A DNA stretch of 34,307 bases. Origin: Oscillatoriales cyanobacterium. Its GTDB lineage: Bacteria > Cyanobacteriota > Cyanobacteriia > Cyanobacteriales > Laspinemataceae. A model generated the notes under the pieces. It was not told the origin of the DNA, searched no databases, and worked only from the letters and a program-made list of their open reading frames with translations. How positions within the stretch are numbered: position 1 is the stretch's first letter; each line of letters begins with the position of its first letter. Shown piece by piece: positions 1-7,833 of the stretch. A program made the position numbers and the translations under genes. The stretch covers positions 1 through 34,307 of the forward strand of contig JAABRM010000073.1 of NCBI GenBank assembly GCA_011390955.1. The letters run 5' to 3'.

Positions 1-94
1 GCGATCGCTTTTCTTAGGGAGACATAAACCGGGTTTATTGAGAAATATCTCTTGAGATACCAAAGTTATAATAAAAAGCCGGTTTATCGATCTC

Positions 95-175
95 ATTTGG
101 TGCGTCTAGGCGGCAAAATTTAAGATTCTTTGTTGTTGCCAAACATCTCCGCGCCGCCTAACACACCCTACTAAG
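95..175. repeat. 81-bp hairpin repeat, copy 1
   Basis: First of two direct copies of an 81-bp element; the second lies 114 bp further on at 209-289 with no length difference. Each copy begins with GGTGCGTCTAGGCGGC and ends with GCCGCCTAACACACC, which are nearly complementary, so the element can fold into a stem with an AT-rich loop. The ends are well conserved between copies while the loop has drifted. This is the pattern of a small non-coding, MITE-like or REP-like cyanobacterial repeat. No open reading frame is associated with it. Confidence 0.85.
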
Positions 176-208
176 AATAAGGGGCGATCGCTTTTTATAC
201 CAGGGTTG

Positions 209-289
209 ATTTGGTGCGTCTAGGCGGCGAAATTGAAGGTTATTTGTGGTTAGCCAAAATCTCTACGCCGCCTAACACACCCTACTAAG
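209..289. repeat. 81-bp hairpin repeat, copy 2
   Basis: Second copy of the element at 95-175. Both terminal stems (TAGGCGGC and GCCGCCTA) are intact; differences lie mostly in the central loop. A HIP1 octamer sits just upstream, at about 184-191. Confidence 0.85.
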
Positions 290-294
290 CCCAT

Positions 295-329
295 CAAATT
301 TTCGCGAAAATTAATCGCGAGAAAATTTG
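295..329. promoter_or_regulatory. Dyad upstream of a consensus promoter
   Basis: An inverted repeat pairs CAAATTTTCGCGA (295-307) with TCGCGAGAAAATTTG (315-329). The arms are exact apart from a two-base bulge, and the loop is seven bases. It ends 11 bases before the -35 hexamer of the promoter at 341-369. The position suits an operator for a dimeric regulator; an AT-rich hairpin is the alternative reading. The function is inferred. Confidence 0.45.
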
Positions 330-340
330 GCTATTTTTGC

Positions 341-369
341 TTGACAAATTGGCAGGTTTTTTCTATAAT
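341..369 (+). promoter_or_regulatory. Consensus sigma-70 promoter, antisense to the NACHT gene
   Basis: TTGACA at 341-346 and TATAAT at 364-369 are separated by exactly 17 bases, a full match to the consensus for the housekeeping sigma factor (SigA in cyanobacteria). Transcription would begin near 376 and run rightward into the 3' end of the leftward gene at 427-2319. No substantial rightward gene follows. The only small frame seen is 396-449 (17 codons), whose AGGA lies very close to its ATG. A non-coding or antisense RNA is therefore the simplest product. Confidence 0.65.
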
Positions 370-426
370 CAAATTATTCGATTAGATTTAGGATAATGGG
401 AATCCGTGTCAGCCTGCGAGGTGTCC

Positions 427-2319
427 CTAACTTCTTTTATGTAAAATAGTTTTCTGGGCTAAGTGCTGACAGAAAAGTGGATGAATGAAGCGATAAGCAA
501 CCGCCGAATAACTCCGCTGATTGCCGCCGCTAATTCCTTTGACTCGGTGGAGAAATAAACAGCTTTTGCCATAATTCAGCAATTGCCGATAGTTCCAGGG
601 AATGTAGCCTTTAAACCAGAGAGTTAGATGGAGAGAAAATTGGTGAATTTCTGCCAGTCCACCGAGGACGATCGCTAATAATCCACCGATGATGATGCCC
701 CCAATCAACAGTTGCCACCCTAGAAATATTTTACCCTGTAATACCCAAAGAATCCATAACCAAAATATGCCCATCGGTAGACTAATGGTGCAATAGGGAA
801 ACAAATTTTTCAGCCATTCTTTTGGGGTGCGATCGCCTCCCTGAAGTTGGTAAATTAGCTGTGATTCCGTTGATGAAAATCCTCCGGTAAACAACGTTAC
901 CAGGGCAAAAATTAACCCACCATTCACCGCAAATAGCGATCCATAAATCAGTCCCGAATCTTGGCCTAAAATTGGCCAAAATATACTCCCGGCAATTACT
1001 CCACAAATCACCGCAGAAAGCAACGTTCCTACTGTGGCAATAATTAAAGTATCTTTACTGAAGTGAAAAGCCGGTTTTGGGGGGATTAAATATGACATAA
1101 AATTACCGGCGATCGCTCCAACTATCGCTCCTAGAGTTGCCCCAAAAATAAAGCCAAAGCTGCCAGAGAAAATTAACCAAAAAATTACCCCGGAAATCAA
1201 CCCATAAATTAACCCTATAATTAAGCTAAAGGCGATTTTATCTAACGGATTTTCTAGCCAGATATTGGCTAAATCAGAAAATTCTGGTTGGTGATGTTTT
1301 AGGGATTTTTGCGCTAACCAAGCAAACCATCTGACGAGATTTTTGTCTCCATCGTCTTTACTGGTATGACTAAAATAACCCTGACATTTTAGCCCATTTC
1401 TGATATACGCATCCCAAAGATAACTGAGTTTTTCTGCCCGATTTTTCCCTAGCTGCCATTCCCTGAGATTGATTTCTGTCGCTGAAAGAATGATTAAATT
1501 TAAAAACAGTGGGATTTGGGCAATCTGAATTAAATCAGCATCAGATTGGATTGCCTCCCATAAATATTCACAGTCACTTTGGAATAAATAGCGATACACT
1601 GAGTTATTGGTCAGAGGCAGTAATTCGATATAAGTCTCAATATTGACGATAGATAGCTGCATTAGATGGGGTGTTGTTCCCCCGACGATGACTATTTTTC
1701 CTGACCAATAATCCAATAAAAACTGATTAAATTTTGAGATAAATTTATTTTTTGTACTTTCGTCAAGTTCATCTAATCCATCGCATAAGAGAATCACTTG
1801 ATGGGGTTTAAGCAACTGTTTGGCAGTTTGCCGATCTAGATGATATTTTAGTTGCAAGATGGAGATAATCCAAGGAGCGATCGCCTGTTGGTTATTTTGC
1901 CAAGATGAAACATCGAGTAAAATTGGCAAGGGTGATTCTGGATTATACATTGCCTGATTTACTAACCCTTGGGCTAATTTTAAAATTAGGGTAGTTTTGC
2001 CGGAACCGGGAACCCCGCAAATCCCCAATCTTCCCTGAATTTCTTGATGAGCAAAAACTGCCTCAATGTTGGTATATTCTGACAAATTTAACTCCGGGCG
2101 ATCGCCTTTATTTTGGTGAATTGCCCAGGGAATTTCCATGTCCATAAACTGATTTTTTCGGTCCATAGTCCGGGGATAAATTCGGTGATGTAAAGCTTGG
2201 TTGAGTCGCGATTCAATTTCCCGGTGAATGACTGTGAGTAAAAGTTGGGAAACGCGATCGCGCTGACCTGAATGGTCTGGAAAATTTACCGAATGATTGA
2301 TGGGGCGATCGCTGCTCAT
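427..2319 (-). CDS. NACHT-domain NTPase with C-terminal membrane domain
   Basis: A 630-residue STAND-type NTPase. Walker A is GVPGSGKT at residues 102-109 and Walker B is VILLCDGLDE at 175-184, as in the NACHT family. About residues 365-535 hold five or six hydrophobic, glycine-rich segments, so the C-terminus is probably embedded in the membrane. The end (FIHPLFCQHLAQ) resembles other cyanobacterial NACHT-membrane proteins. The strand after Walker B reads IVIVGGTTP, without the arginine usual at sensor 1 of NACHT ATPases. The ATG is preceded by GGAG eight bases upstream, and a 12-bp tandem duplication (2330-2353) lies just before the gene. Related NACHT proteins act in signalling or antiphage defence; the role here is unproven. 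Confidence 0.8.
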   Translation of the reverse strand: MSSDRPINHSVNFPDHSGQRDRVSQLLLTVIHREIESRLNQALHHRIYPRTMDRKNQFMDMEIPWAIHQNKGDRPELNLSEYTNIEAVFAHQEIQGRLGICGVPGSGKTTLILKLAQGLVNQAMYNPESPLPILLDVSSWQNNQQAIAPWIISILQLKYHLDRQTAKQLLKPHQVILLCDGLDELDESTKNKFISKFNQFLLDYWSGKIVIVGGTTPHLMQLSIVNIETYIELLPLTNNSVYRYLFQSDCEYLWEAIQSDADLIQIAQIPLFLNLIILSATEINLREWQLGKNRAEKLSYLWDAYIRNGLKCQGYFSHTSKDDGDKNLVRWFAWLAQKSLKHHQPEFSDLANIWLENPLDKIAFSLIIGLIYGLISGVIFWLIFSGSFGFIFGATLGAIVGAIAGNFMSYLIPPKPAFHFSKDTLIIATVGTLLSAVICGVIAGSIFWPILGQDSGLIYGSLFAVNGGLIFALVTLFTGGFSSTESQLIYQLQGGDRTPKEWLKNLFPYCTISLPMGIFWLWILWVLQGKIFLGWQLLIGGIIIGGLLAIVLGGLAEIHQFSLHLTLWFKGYIPWNYRQLLNYGKSCLFLHRVKGISGGNQRSYSAVAYRFIHPLFCQHLAQKTILHKRS

Positions 2320-2754
2320 AGTTGATTCTCCAATATTTTATCCAATATTTTATCGAATATAATTTGAGTGATTTACTGTCATTTTAAAATAACTTGAGCG
2401 ATCGGGGCAACCTCAATGGTCAGAAATTGCCCGATTTTTCCATAAAATAGCAAATTGGGCGATCTAATGGATATATATAATATAAATATAGACATAAATA
2501 TACCCGTCATATCAAAGCATTCTCGGCTATATCTCTAGGATAAATACAAATTTTTTCGGCGCGGTAAGGGAAGCCATGCCACAGGCTATATGCTTTGCCC
2601 CTACATATACGCAAATACAACGGTTTTAACGGCAATTGGTTAAATTGCTCCATCAAACGCTATAATAAATTATACCAATTTTCTGTAATCTAGAAACAAA
2701 TCTCTAAGCTTCTCAAGCGATCGCGGAGTTTGGGGAGATATAAAACCGAATTCT
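2320..2754. other. Divergent intergenic region between NACHT and GTPase genes
   Basis: This spacer of 435 bases holds no convincing gene. It contains a 12-bp tandem repeat CCAATATTTTAT (2330-2341 and 2342-2353). An inverted pair, GATCGGGGCAA near 2400 and TTGCCCGAT near 2430, is followed by a run of T. An AT-rich stretch spans 2468-2510, and a fragment near 2600 ending GCTTTGCCCCTAC resembles a dispersed repeat. Both flanking genes should have their promoters here. Confidence 0.6.
2636..2666 (+). promoter_or_regulatory. Possible promoter of the GTPase gene
   Basis: TATAAT at 2661-2666 is a perfect -10 hexamer. TTGGTT at 2636-2641 is a weak -35 with a 19-base spacer, longer than optimal. The leader to the ATG at 2755 would be about 80 bases. 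Only the -10 match is strong. Confidence 0.3.
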
Positions 2755-4227
2755 ATGTCTAACTCTGAACCACTTTCTCACAGTGCAATTAATGGCCAAA
2801 CAAATCCAGAATACCGGGAACTGGAAGAAGCAATTTTAACCTTTGCGGATATTCAAGCAGACCTGAACTATAAACAAGCGAAAGACTCCCTAAGAGAATT
2901 AGTCATTCATCTTGATTTAACCCCCAAAGAACGGGAGGGGTTAGAGTCAGAAATTAGCGGCTTAGAAACCATGCTGGATAAGTTAGAACGCACCGTAGTT
3001 CAGATTGCAGTATTTGGCATGGTGGGACGGGGAAAATCTTCTTTACTCAACGCTTTAGTCGGGGAAAATATCTTTGAAACCGGGCCAATTCATGGAGTGA
3101 CACGCACTATTCAAGGAGTGAATTGGCGACTAGATAGGTTTTCCGGCGATCGCGGCAATATTACTCAATTAACCCTTTCTGGAGTGGGGAATTCCCAAAT
3201 AGAATTGATTGATACTCCGGGAATTGATGAAGTAGACGGAGAAACTCGTGAAACTTTAGCACGGAACTTAGCCGCAAAAGCGGATTTAATTTTATTTGCT
3301 TGTGCGGGGGATATTACTAAAGTCGAATATCGCGCCCTTTCCCAACTCAGAGATGCGGGAAAACCGATGTTATTAGTCTTTAATAAAATCGACCAATACC
3401 CGGAAGCTGACCGATTAGCAATTTATGAAACTATTCGCGATCGCCGAGTCAGAGAAATCTTATCTCCCGATGAAATTGTCATGGCTGCCGCCGCACCTTT
3501 AGTCGCCACAGCGGTTAAAAGACCCGATGGCACTTTTGGAGTAAAAATGGAACGAGGACAGCCACAAATTGAGGAATTAAAATTAAAAATATTAGAAATA
3601 TTAGACCGAGAAGGTAAATCTTTGGTTGCCTTAAATACCATGCTTTATGCGGGAGAAGTGAATGAACAATTAGTCGAAAGAAAAATGAAAATTCGGGAAA
3701 CCGCCGCCAACCGAGTTATCTGGAATGCCGCGATCGCCAAAGCCCTAGCCGTCGCCCTCAACCCCGTCACCATCATCGATCTTCTCAGTGGCGCCGCGAT
3801 CGATGTCACCACCATCCTCACCCTATCCCGACTTTACGGCATTCCCATGACCCAACAGGGCGCCATCAACCTGCTGCAAAAAATCGCCCTCAGCATGGGT
3901 GGCATCACTGCCAGCGAACTCCTAGCCAACCTGGGACTCTCCTCCCTCAAAGGCTTATTGGGCATTGCCGCCCCCGCCACAGGTGGCGCCTCCTTAGCCC
4001 CCTATCTCTCCGTGGCCATCACCCAAGCCGGAGTAGCTGGGGTGTCCTCCTACGGTATCGGTCAAGTCACAAAAGCCTATCTTGCGAATGGGGCATCCTG
4101 GGGACCCGATGGACCAAAAGCGGTGGTGAGTCGGATTATTGAATCCCTCGATGAAACCTCAATTATGGGTCGAATCAAAGCCGAATTACAAGATAAGTTA
4201 TTTGGGCAAAAGTTAGAGGTAGATTAA
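2755..4227 (+). CDS. Era/dynamin-like GTPase with DUF697-like tail
   Basis: A 490-residue P-loop GTPase. G1 is GMVGRGKS at 88-95, G3 is DTPG at 153-156 and G4 is NKID at 210-213, spaced as in the TrmE-Era-EngA-YihA-Septin superfamily. Residues about 22-85 look helical and charged. From about residue 320 the protein becomes alanine-rich and hydrophobic (ALNPVTIIDLLSGAAIDV), as in DUF697 proteins that contact membranes. Base composition is richer in G+C over that tail (about 3720-4120) than over the GTPase part. It may remodel or bind membrane; no specific process can be assigned. The ATG has no good Shine-Dalgarno sequence. Confidence 0.8.
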   Translation: MSNSEPLSHSAINGQTNPEYRELEEAILTFADIQADLNYKQAKDSLRELVIHLDLTPKEREGLESEISGLETMLDKLERTVVQIAVFGMVGRGKSSLLNALVGENIFETGPIHGVTRTIQGVNWRLDRFSGDRGNITQLTLSGVGNSQIELIDTPGIDEVDGETRETLARNLAAKADLILFACAGDITKVEYRALSQLRDAGKPMLLVFNKIDQYPEADRLAIYETIRDRRVREILSPDEIVMAAAAPLVATAVKRPDGTFGVKMERGQPQIEELKLKILEILDREGKSLVALNTMLYAGEVNEQLVERKMKIRETAANRVIWNAAIAKALAVALNPVTIIDLLSGAAIDVTTILTLSRLYGIPMTQQGAINLLQKIALSMGGITASELLANLGLSSLKGLLGIAAPATGGASLAPYLSVAITQAGVAGVSSYGIGQVTKAYLANGASWGPDGPKAVVSRIIESLDETSIMGRIKAELQDKLFGQKLEVD

Positions 4228-4555
4228 CGTAAATTATAAACCATAAATTCAGCAACCGGGTTTCTTTAATAAACCTTGGCTAACCAGCAAAAATTATCCC
4301 AAAAACCCGGTTTATTGGTTGGTAGGGGTTCAGAAACCGGGTTTCTGTTGTAAATATTAAAGTTAACGGTAAAATGCCACAAAGAAACCCGGTTTCTTGG
4401 ACTCTGGATTGGGTGGCAAATCAGCCCATAACATTCTCCTTTGTGTCCTCTGTGTCTCTGTGGTTAATTATTCATTAATAAATTCAGGTAATTGAGTGGT
4501 ACTGATATTTTAATAAAAATTGAGAATTACTGTACCAGTTTAAAGTGAGGAATTG
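4228..4555. other. Repeat-rich spacer before the methyltransferase gene
   Basis: No gene is seen. The spacer has an inverted pair of CCGGGTTT/AAACCCGG near 4258 and 4306, then the 114-bp direct repeat (4323-4436). It continues with a stretch near 4440-4465 (CCTCTGTGTCTCTGTGG) that looks like another dispersed repeat, and a short inverted pair TGGTAC/GTACCA flanking about 4496-4540 just ahead of the methyltransferase start. The last could be an operator, but six bases per arm is weak evidence. Confidence 0.5.
4323..4436. repeat. 114-bp direct repeat, left copy
   Basis: It matches 5748-5861 at a constant offset of 1425 bases with about four mismatches and no gaps. Inside are two copies of a near-perfect 15-base palindrome, AGAAACCGGGTTTCT at 4332-4346 and its reverse form at 4383-4397. 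The pair of repeats brackets the methyltransferase gene. Confidence 0.9.
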
Positions 4556-5785
4556 ATGAGCCAAAAACTTTTCAACGTCGTTGAACTATTTGCAGGGGCA
4601 GGAGGGATGACTTTAGGCTTTGGTAAAGCCGGGTTTAACCACCATACTCTGATTGAATGGAATCCTCATGCTTTGGCAACATTAACTAGAAATCAAAACC
4701 ATCACATTCACTTAATTGCCAATGGGCAGATTTATCCTGATGATGTGAGAACATTTGATTATGCCCAAATTAACCGTCCCATTCATTTAGTTACTGGCGG
4801 GCCACCGTGTCAGCCTTTTTCTATCGGGGGCAAACATCATGGCAATTCCGATCGCCGAGATATGTTTCCTGAAGCAATCCGGGCAGTTCGCGAACTAAAA
4901 CCTGATGGATTTGTTTTTGAAAATGTCAAGGGAATTTTAAGAAAATCATTTGCGGAATATTTTGCCTATATTTTATTACAATTAACCTATCCTATCACGA
5001 TGCGGGGGCAAGATGAATCTTGGCAAGAACATTTAGCCAGATTAGAGAATATCCATCAAAAAGGCATTGGTCAAGAGCTTACTTATAATGTGGTATGGCG
5101 ATCGCTCAATGCGGCAAATTATGGAGTACCCCAAACCAGGGAAAGACTATTTATTGTGGGATTCAGAAGTGATTTAGGAATTGAATGGTCGTTTCCCGAA
5201 CCGACGCATTCCCATGCGGAATTATTACGCAGTCAATGGGTTACAGGTGACTATTGGGAAAAACACCAAATTTCTCGGTCAAATAGACCACAGCCACCGG
5301 AAAAATATCAGCGAAAAATTGAGCAAATGAGAGTATCTCCACCGCTTTTTAGCGATCGGTTGATCCGTCCTTGGCAAACAGTCCGAGATGCCATTAGTGA
5401 TTTGCCCGATCCCACAATAGAAGGGAAAAAAACAAATATTTTTAATCACGATTTGCGACTGGGGGCGAAATCATACCCCGGACATACGGGTAGCTTAATT
5501 GATGAACCGGCAAAAACTCTCAAAGCGGGAGATCATGGTGTACCTGGAGGGGAAAATATGCTGCGACTCCCCGATGGTTCACTGCGATATTTTACCGTCA
5601 GAGAAAGTGCTCGATTACAAACATTTCCCGATGATTATTTAATTGCCGGTTCTTGGACAGAATCCATGCGTCAGTTGGGCAATGCCGTCCCGGTAATGTT
5701 ATCAGAAATTATTGCTCAAAGTGTGGGCGATCGCTTGGTTCAATTGCTAGGGGTTCAGCAACGGGGTTTCTGTTGTAAATATTAA
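4556..5785 (+). CDS. DNA (cytosine-5) methyltransferase
   Basis: A 409-residue C5-MTase with the family motifs in order: motif I (ELFAGAGGMTLGF, residues 10-22), motif IV GGPPCQPFS with catalytic Cys85, motif VI ENV at 122-124, motif VIII QTRERLFIVG at 193-202, a variable recognition region around 220-310, and motif X RQLGNAVPV at 372-380. It methylates cytosine in a specific DNA site; the site cannot be read from the sequence. GAGG five bases upstream supports the ATG at 4556 over the in-frame TTG at 4553. No endonuclease gene is adjacent, so it looks like an orphan enzyme. The last 11 codons and the stop lie in the right-hand 114-bp repeat. Confidence 0.95.
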   Translation: MSQKLFNVVELFAGAGGMTLGFGKAGFNHHTLIEWNPHALATLTRNQNHHIHLIANGQIYPDDVRTFDYAQINRPIHLVTGGPPCQPFSIGGKHHGNSDRRDMFPEAIRAVRELKPDGFVFENVKGILRKSFAEYFAYILLQLTYPITMRGQDESWQEHLARLENIHQKGIGQELTYNVVWRSLNAANYGVPQTRERLFIVGFRSDLGIEWSFPEPTHSHAELLRSQWVTGDYWEKHQISRSNRPQPPEKYQRKIEQMRVSPPLFSDRLIRPWQTVRDAISDLPDPTIEGKKTNIFNHDLRLGAKSYPGHTGSLIDEPAKTLKAGDHGVPGGENMLRLPDGSLRYFTVRESARLQTFPDDYLIAGSWTESMRQLGNAVPVMLSEIIAQSVGDRLVQLLGVQQRGFCCKY

Positions 5786-5861
5786 AGTTAACGGTGAAAT
5801 GCCACAAAGAAACCCGGTTTCTTGGACTCTGAATTGGGTGGCAAATCAGCCCATAACATTC
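5748..5861. repeat. 114-bp direct repeat, right copy, overlapping a gene end
   Basis: Right-hand partner of 4323-4436. Its first 38 bases are coding: they supply the last residues GVQQRGFCCKY and the stop codon of the methyltransferase. The first internal palindrome is slightly degenerate here (5757-5771); the second (5808-5822) is intact. Confidence 0.9.
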
Positions 5862-5925
5862 GTAGGGTGGGCAAAAAAATTTACCTACCCTACCATATAC
5901 GATCGTGTAATTTTGCCCACCCTAC
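5862..5925. repeat. GTAGGGTGGGC palindromic repeat, copy 1
   Basis: GTAGGGTGGGCAAAA at 5862-5876 is the exact reverse complement of TTTTGCCCACCCTAC at 5911-5925. A second partial complement, TTACCTACCCTAC, lies between them, so alternative hairpins can form. A near-identical element is at 8844-8907 and a shortened one at 12338-12364. It directly abuts the 114-bp repeat. This is a non-coding repeat family of MITE-like form. Confidence 0.85.
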
Positions 5926-6008
5926 AATATCAATACTTATTGTTGTATAAATTTTGGCAAATGGTATAAAATTTTTTATATTTTAGTCGCAGGAAATCTG
6001 CCTTAATT

Positions 6009-6575
6009 ATGTCTCTCAAACGCGATCGCATCCTAGTCATTGACATTGAAGCCACTTGCTGGTCAGGAAAAATTCCCCCTGGACAAGAAAGTGAAATCAT
6101 AGAAATTGGCATTGCCACCCTAGAAATTACCTCCGGTCAACCTTTAGAAAAAGATAGCATCTTAGTCCAACCCACTCGCTCAACGGTCAGCGAATTTTGC
6201 ACCCAATTAACCACCATAACTCCAGCCCAAGTCAACCAAGGAATCCCCTTTGCGGAAGCTTGCCAAATTCTCCAGAAAAAATATCATGCCCTTGACCGGA
6301 TTTGGGCGAGTTACGGCGAATACGATCGCACCCAATTCACCAAACAATGTCAAGCCTTTGGGGTGAAATATCCCTTTAACCCGCGACATATTAATGTCAA
6401 AAACTTATTCGCCATTATTTATGATTTGCCCAAAGAAGTAGGCATGAGTCAAGCCCTAGAAATGCTCAATATCCCCTTAGAAGGAACCCACCACCGAGGC
6501 ATTGATGATGCTTGGAATATTGCCAAAATCTTATCTCATTTAATTCTCAAAGCCAGAAATCAAAACTTTCATTAA
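6009..6575 (+). CDS. DEDDh 3'-5' exonuclease, ERI1/KapD-like
   Basis: A 188-residue exonuclease domain with no extra domain. The family's acidic residues are visible: Asp12 and Glu14 in VIDIEATCW, Asp106 in YGEYDRTQF, and His162/Asp167 in HHRGIDDAWNIAKIL. This is the DEDDh pattern of RNase T/ERI1-type enzymes, which remove nucleotides from 3' ends of RNA or DNA with two metal ions. The bacterial relatives are often named after KapD. The substrate is unknown. It stands alone between repeat-filled spacers, so the context gives no partner. The ATG at 6009 has AGGAAA about 14 bases upstream, a loose ribosome-binding site. Confidence 0.85.
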   Translation: MSLKRDRILVIDIEATCWSGKIPPGQESEIIEIGIATLEITSGQPLEKDSILVQPTRSTVSEFCTQLTTITPAQVNQGIPFAEACQILQKKYHALDRIWASYGEYDRTQFTKQCQAFGVKYPFNPRHINVKNLFAIIYDLPKEVGMSQALEMLNIPLEGTHHRGIDDAWNIAKILSHLILKARNQNFH

Positions 6576-6603
6576 TAGGACTTACGCAAAGAATCTATAT
6601 ATG

Positions 6604-6710
6604 AGGTATTGGTGCTCCGCCCCTCCGCCCCGGAGCCCCTCCGCCGACGGCGGGCCCCTCCGCTCCTCCGCCCCGGAGCTCCTCTGCCCCTCCGCTCCTC
6701 CGCCCCCGAC
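6604..6710. repeat. C-rich (G-rich on minus strand) low-complexity tract
   Basis: About 105 bases consist almost entirely of CCTCCGCC-like words with several runs of four or more C on the plus strand. GCCCCTCCGCTC occurs twice (6654-6665 and 6686-6697) and in reverse complement at 31839-31850. The minus strand has enough separated G runs to be a candidate G-quadruplex former. It ends about 100 bases before the oxidoreductase start. Confidence 0.75.
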
Positions 6711-6807
6711 ACAAATATCTCAAAATAAATATCTGAAAAAATCTCGCAGAGGCGATCGCCGATGAATGTACCATAAACTCATAAATCAGCCAGCCCCAGA
6801 AACAACT

Positions 6808-7833
6808 ATGGCAAAAAAGAAACAACCAACCATGAAAGCTGTGGTAATGACCGACGCGGGGGGGCCAGAAGTGCTGCAACTGCAAGAAGTGCCCCGCCCC
6901 ACAATAGAAAAAGACACCGACCTATTAGTGCGCCTCTATGCCGCCGGAATCAACCCCATTGACACCAAACTCCGCAAACGCGGCACCTTTTACCCCGACC
7001 AAACCCCAACTATTCTAGGCTGTGACGGGGCCGGAGTCGTCGAAGCCGTTGGGGAAGCGGTGGAACGGTTCCAAGTCGGGGACGAAATCTACTTCTGCCA
7101 AGGTGGACTCGGTGGGTCAAAAGGTAACTATGCCGAATATGCCGTAGTCGATGAACGGTTTGTCGCCAAAAAACCGACCACCGTCAGCTTTGCCCAAGCC
7201 GCCGCCGCGCCCTTAGTCCTAATCACCGCCTGGGAATCCCTCTACGATCGCGCCCGAATCGATGCCGGTCAAAAAGTCTTAATTCATGCCGGGGCAGGGG
7301 GCGTCGGTCACGTTGCCATCCAACTCGCCAAACTCAAAGGGGCTGAAGTCTGCACCACCGTTTCCTCCGAGGAAAAAGCCGCCTTTGCCCGTAACATGGG
7401 GGCAGACCTAGCCATCAACTACAAACAGAAAGATTTTGTCGAAGCGGTCTTAGAATGGACTCACGGCGAAGGAGTAGATATCGCCTTTGACACCGTAGGT
7501 GGTGAACTATTTGAAAAAACCTTTCCCGCTGTCAAAATTTATGGCGATATCGTAACAATTTTGTCCCCGGATCCGAGTACCAACTGGACTGTTGCCAGAA
7601 ATCGCAATCTGCGGATGAGCATAGAACTGATGCTGACCCCCATGTTGGAAAATAATGTTCACTACCAGCAAGATCAGGCGACCATGTTACGAGATTGTGC
7701 CCGCATGATCGACAAAGGACAGTTAAAAATTCAGTTAACCAAGACCTTCCCCTTAGCAGAAGCAGCACAGGCGCATACTTTGTTAGAGCAAGGTTCCATG
7801 ACAGGTAAATTAGTTTTGGTTATGGACAGTTAA
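6808..7833 (+). CDS. Zinc-less medium-chain dehydrogenase / quinone oxidoreductase-like
   Basis: About 341 residues of the medium-chain dehydrogenase/reductase superfamily, quinone oxidoreductase branch. The GroES-like half starts MKAVVMTDAGGPEVLQL and contains LGCDGAGVVEAVG. The Rossmann half has HAGAGGVGHVAIQLAKLKGAEV, the NAD(P)H-binding glycine motif. The structural-zinc cysteines of classical alcohol dehydrogenases are not seen. Family members reduce quinones or other unsaturated carbonyls with NADPH; the substrate is not predictable. The start is uncertain: ATGs at 6766, 6808 and 6832 are all in frame and none has a good ribosome-binding site. The 6832 start would match the usual N-terminus of the family most closely. 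Confidence 0.85.
   Translation: MAKKKQPTMKAVVMTDAGGPEVLQLQEVPRPTIEKDTDLLVRLYAAGINPIDTKLRKRGTFYPDQTPTILGCDGAGVVEAVGEAVERFQVGDEIYFCQGGLGGSKGNYAEYAVVDERFVAKKPTTVSFAQAAAAPLVLITAWESLYDRARIDAGQKVLIHAGAGGVGHVAIQLAKLKGAEVCTTVSSEEKAAFARNMGADLAINYKQKDFVEAVLEWTHGEGVDIAFDTVGGELFEKTFPAVKIYGDIVTILSPDPSTNWTVARNRNLRMSIELMLTPMLENNVHYQQDQATMLRDCARMIDKGQLKIQLTKTFPLAEAAQAHTLLEQGSMTGKLVLVMDS

Noticed and set aside
2399-2445. Terminator-like hairpin with T run upstream of the GTPase gene
   Set aside because: The stem is imperfect and no rightward gene ends before it; kept only as a remark in the spacer description.
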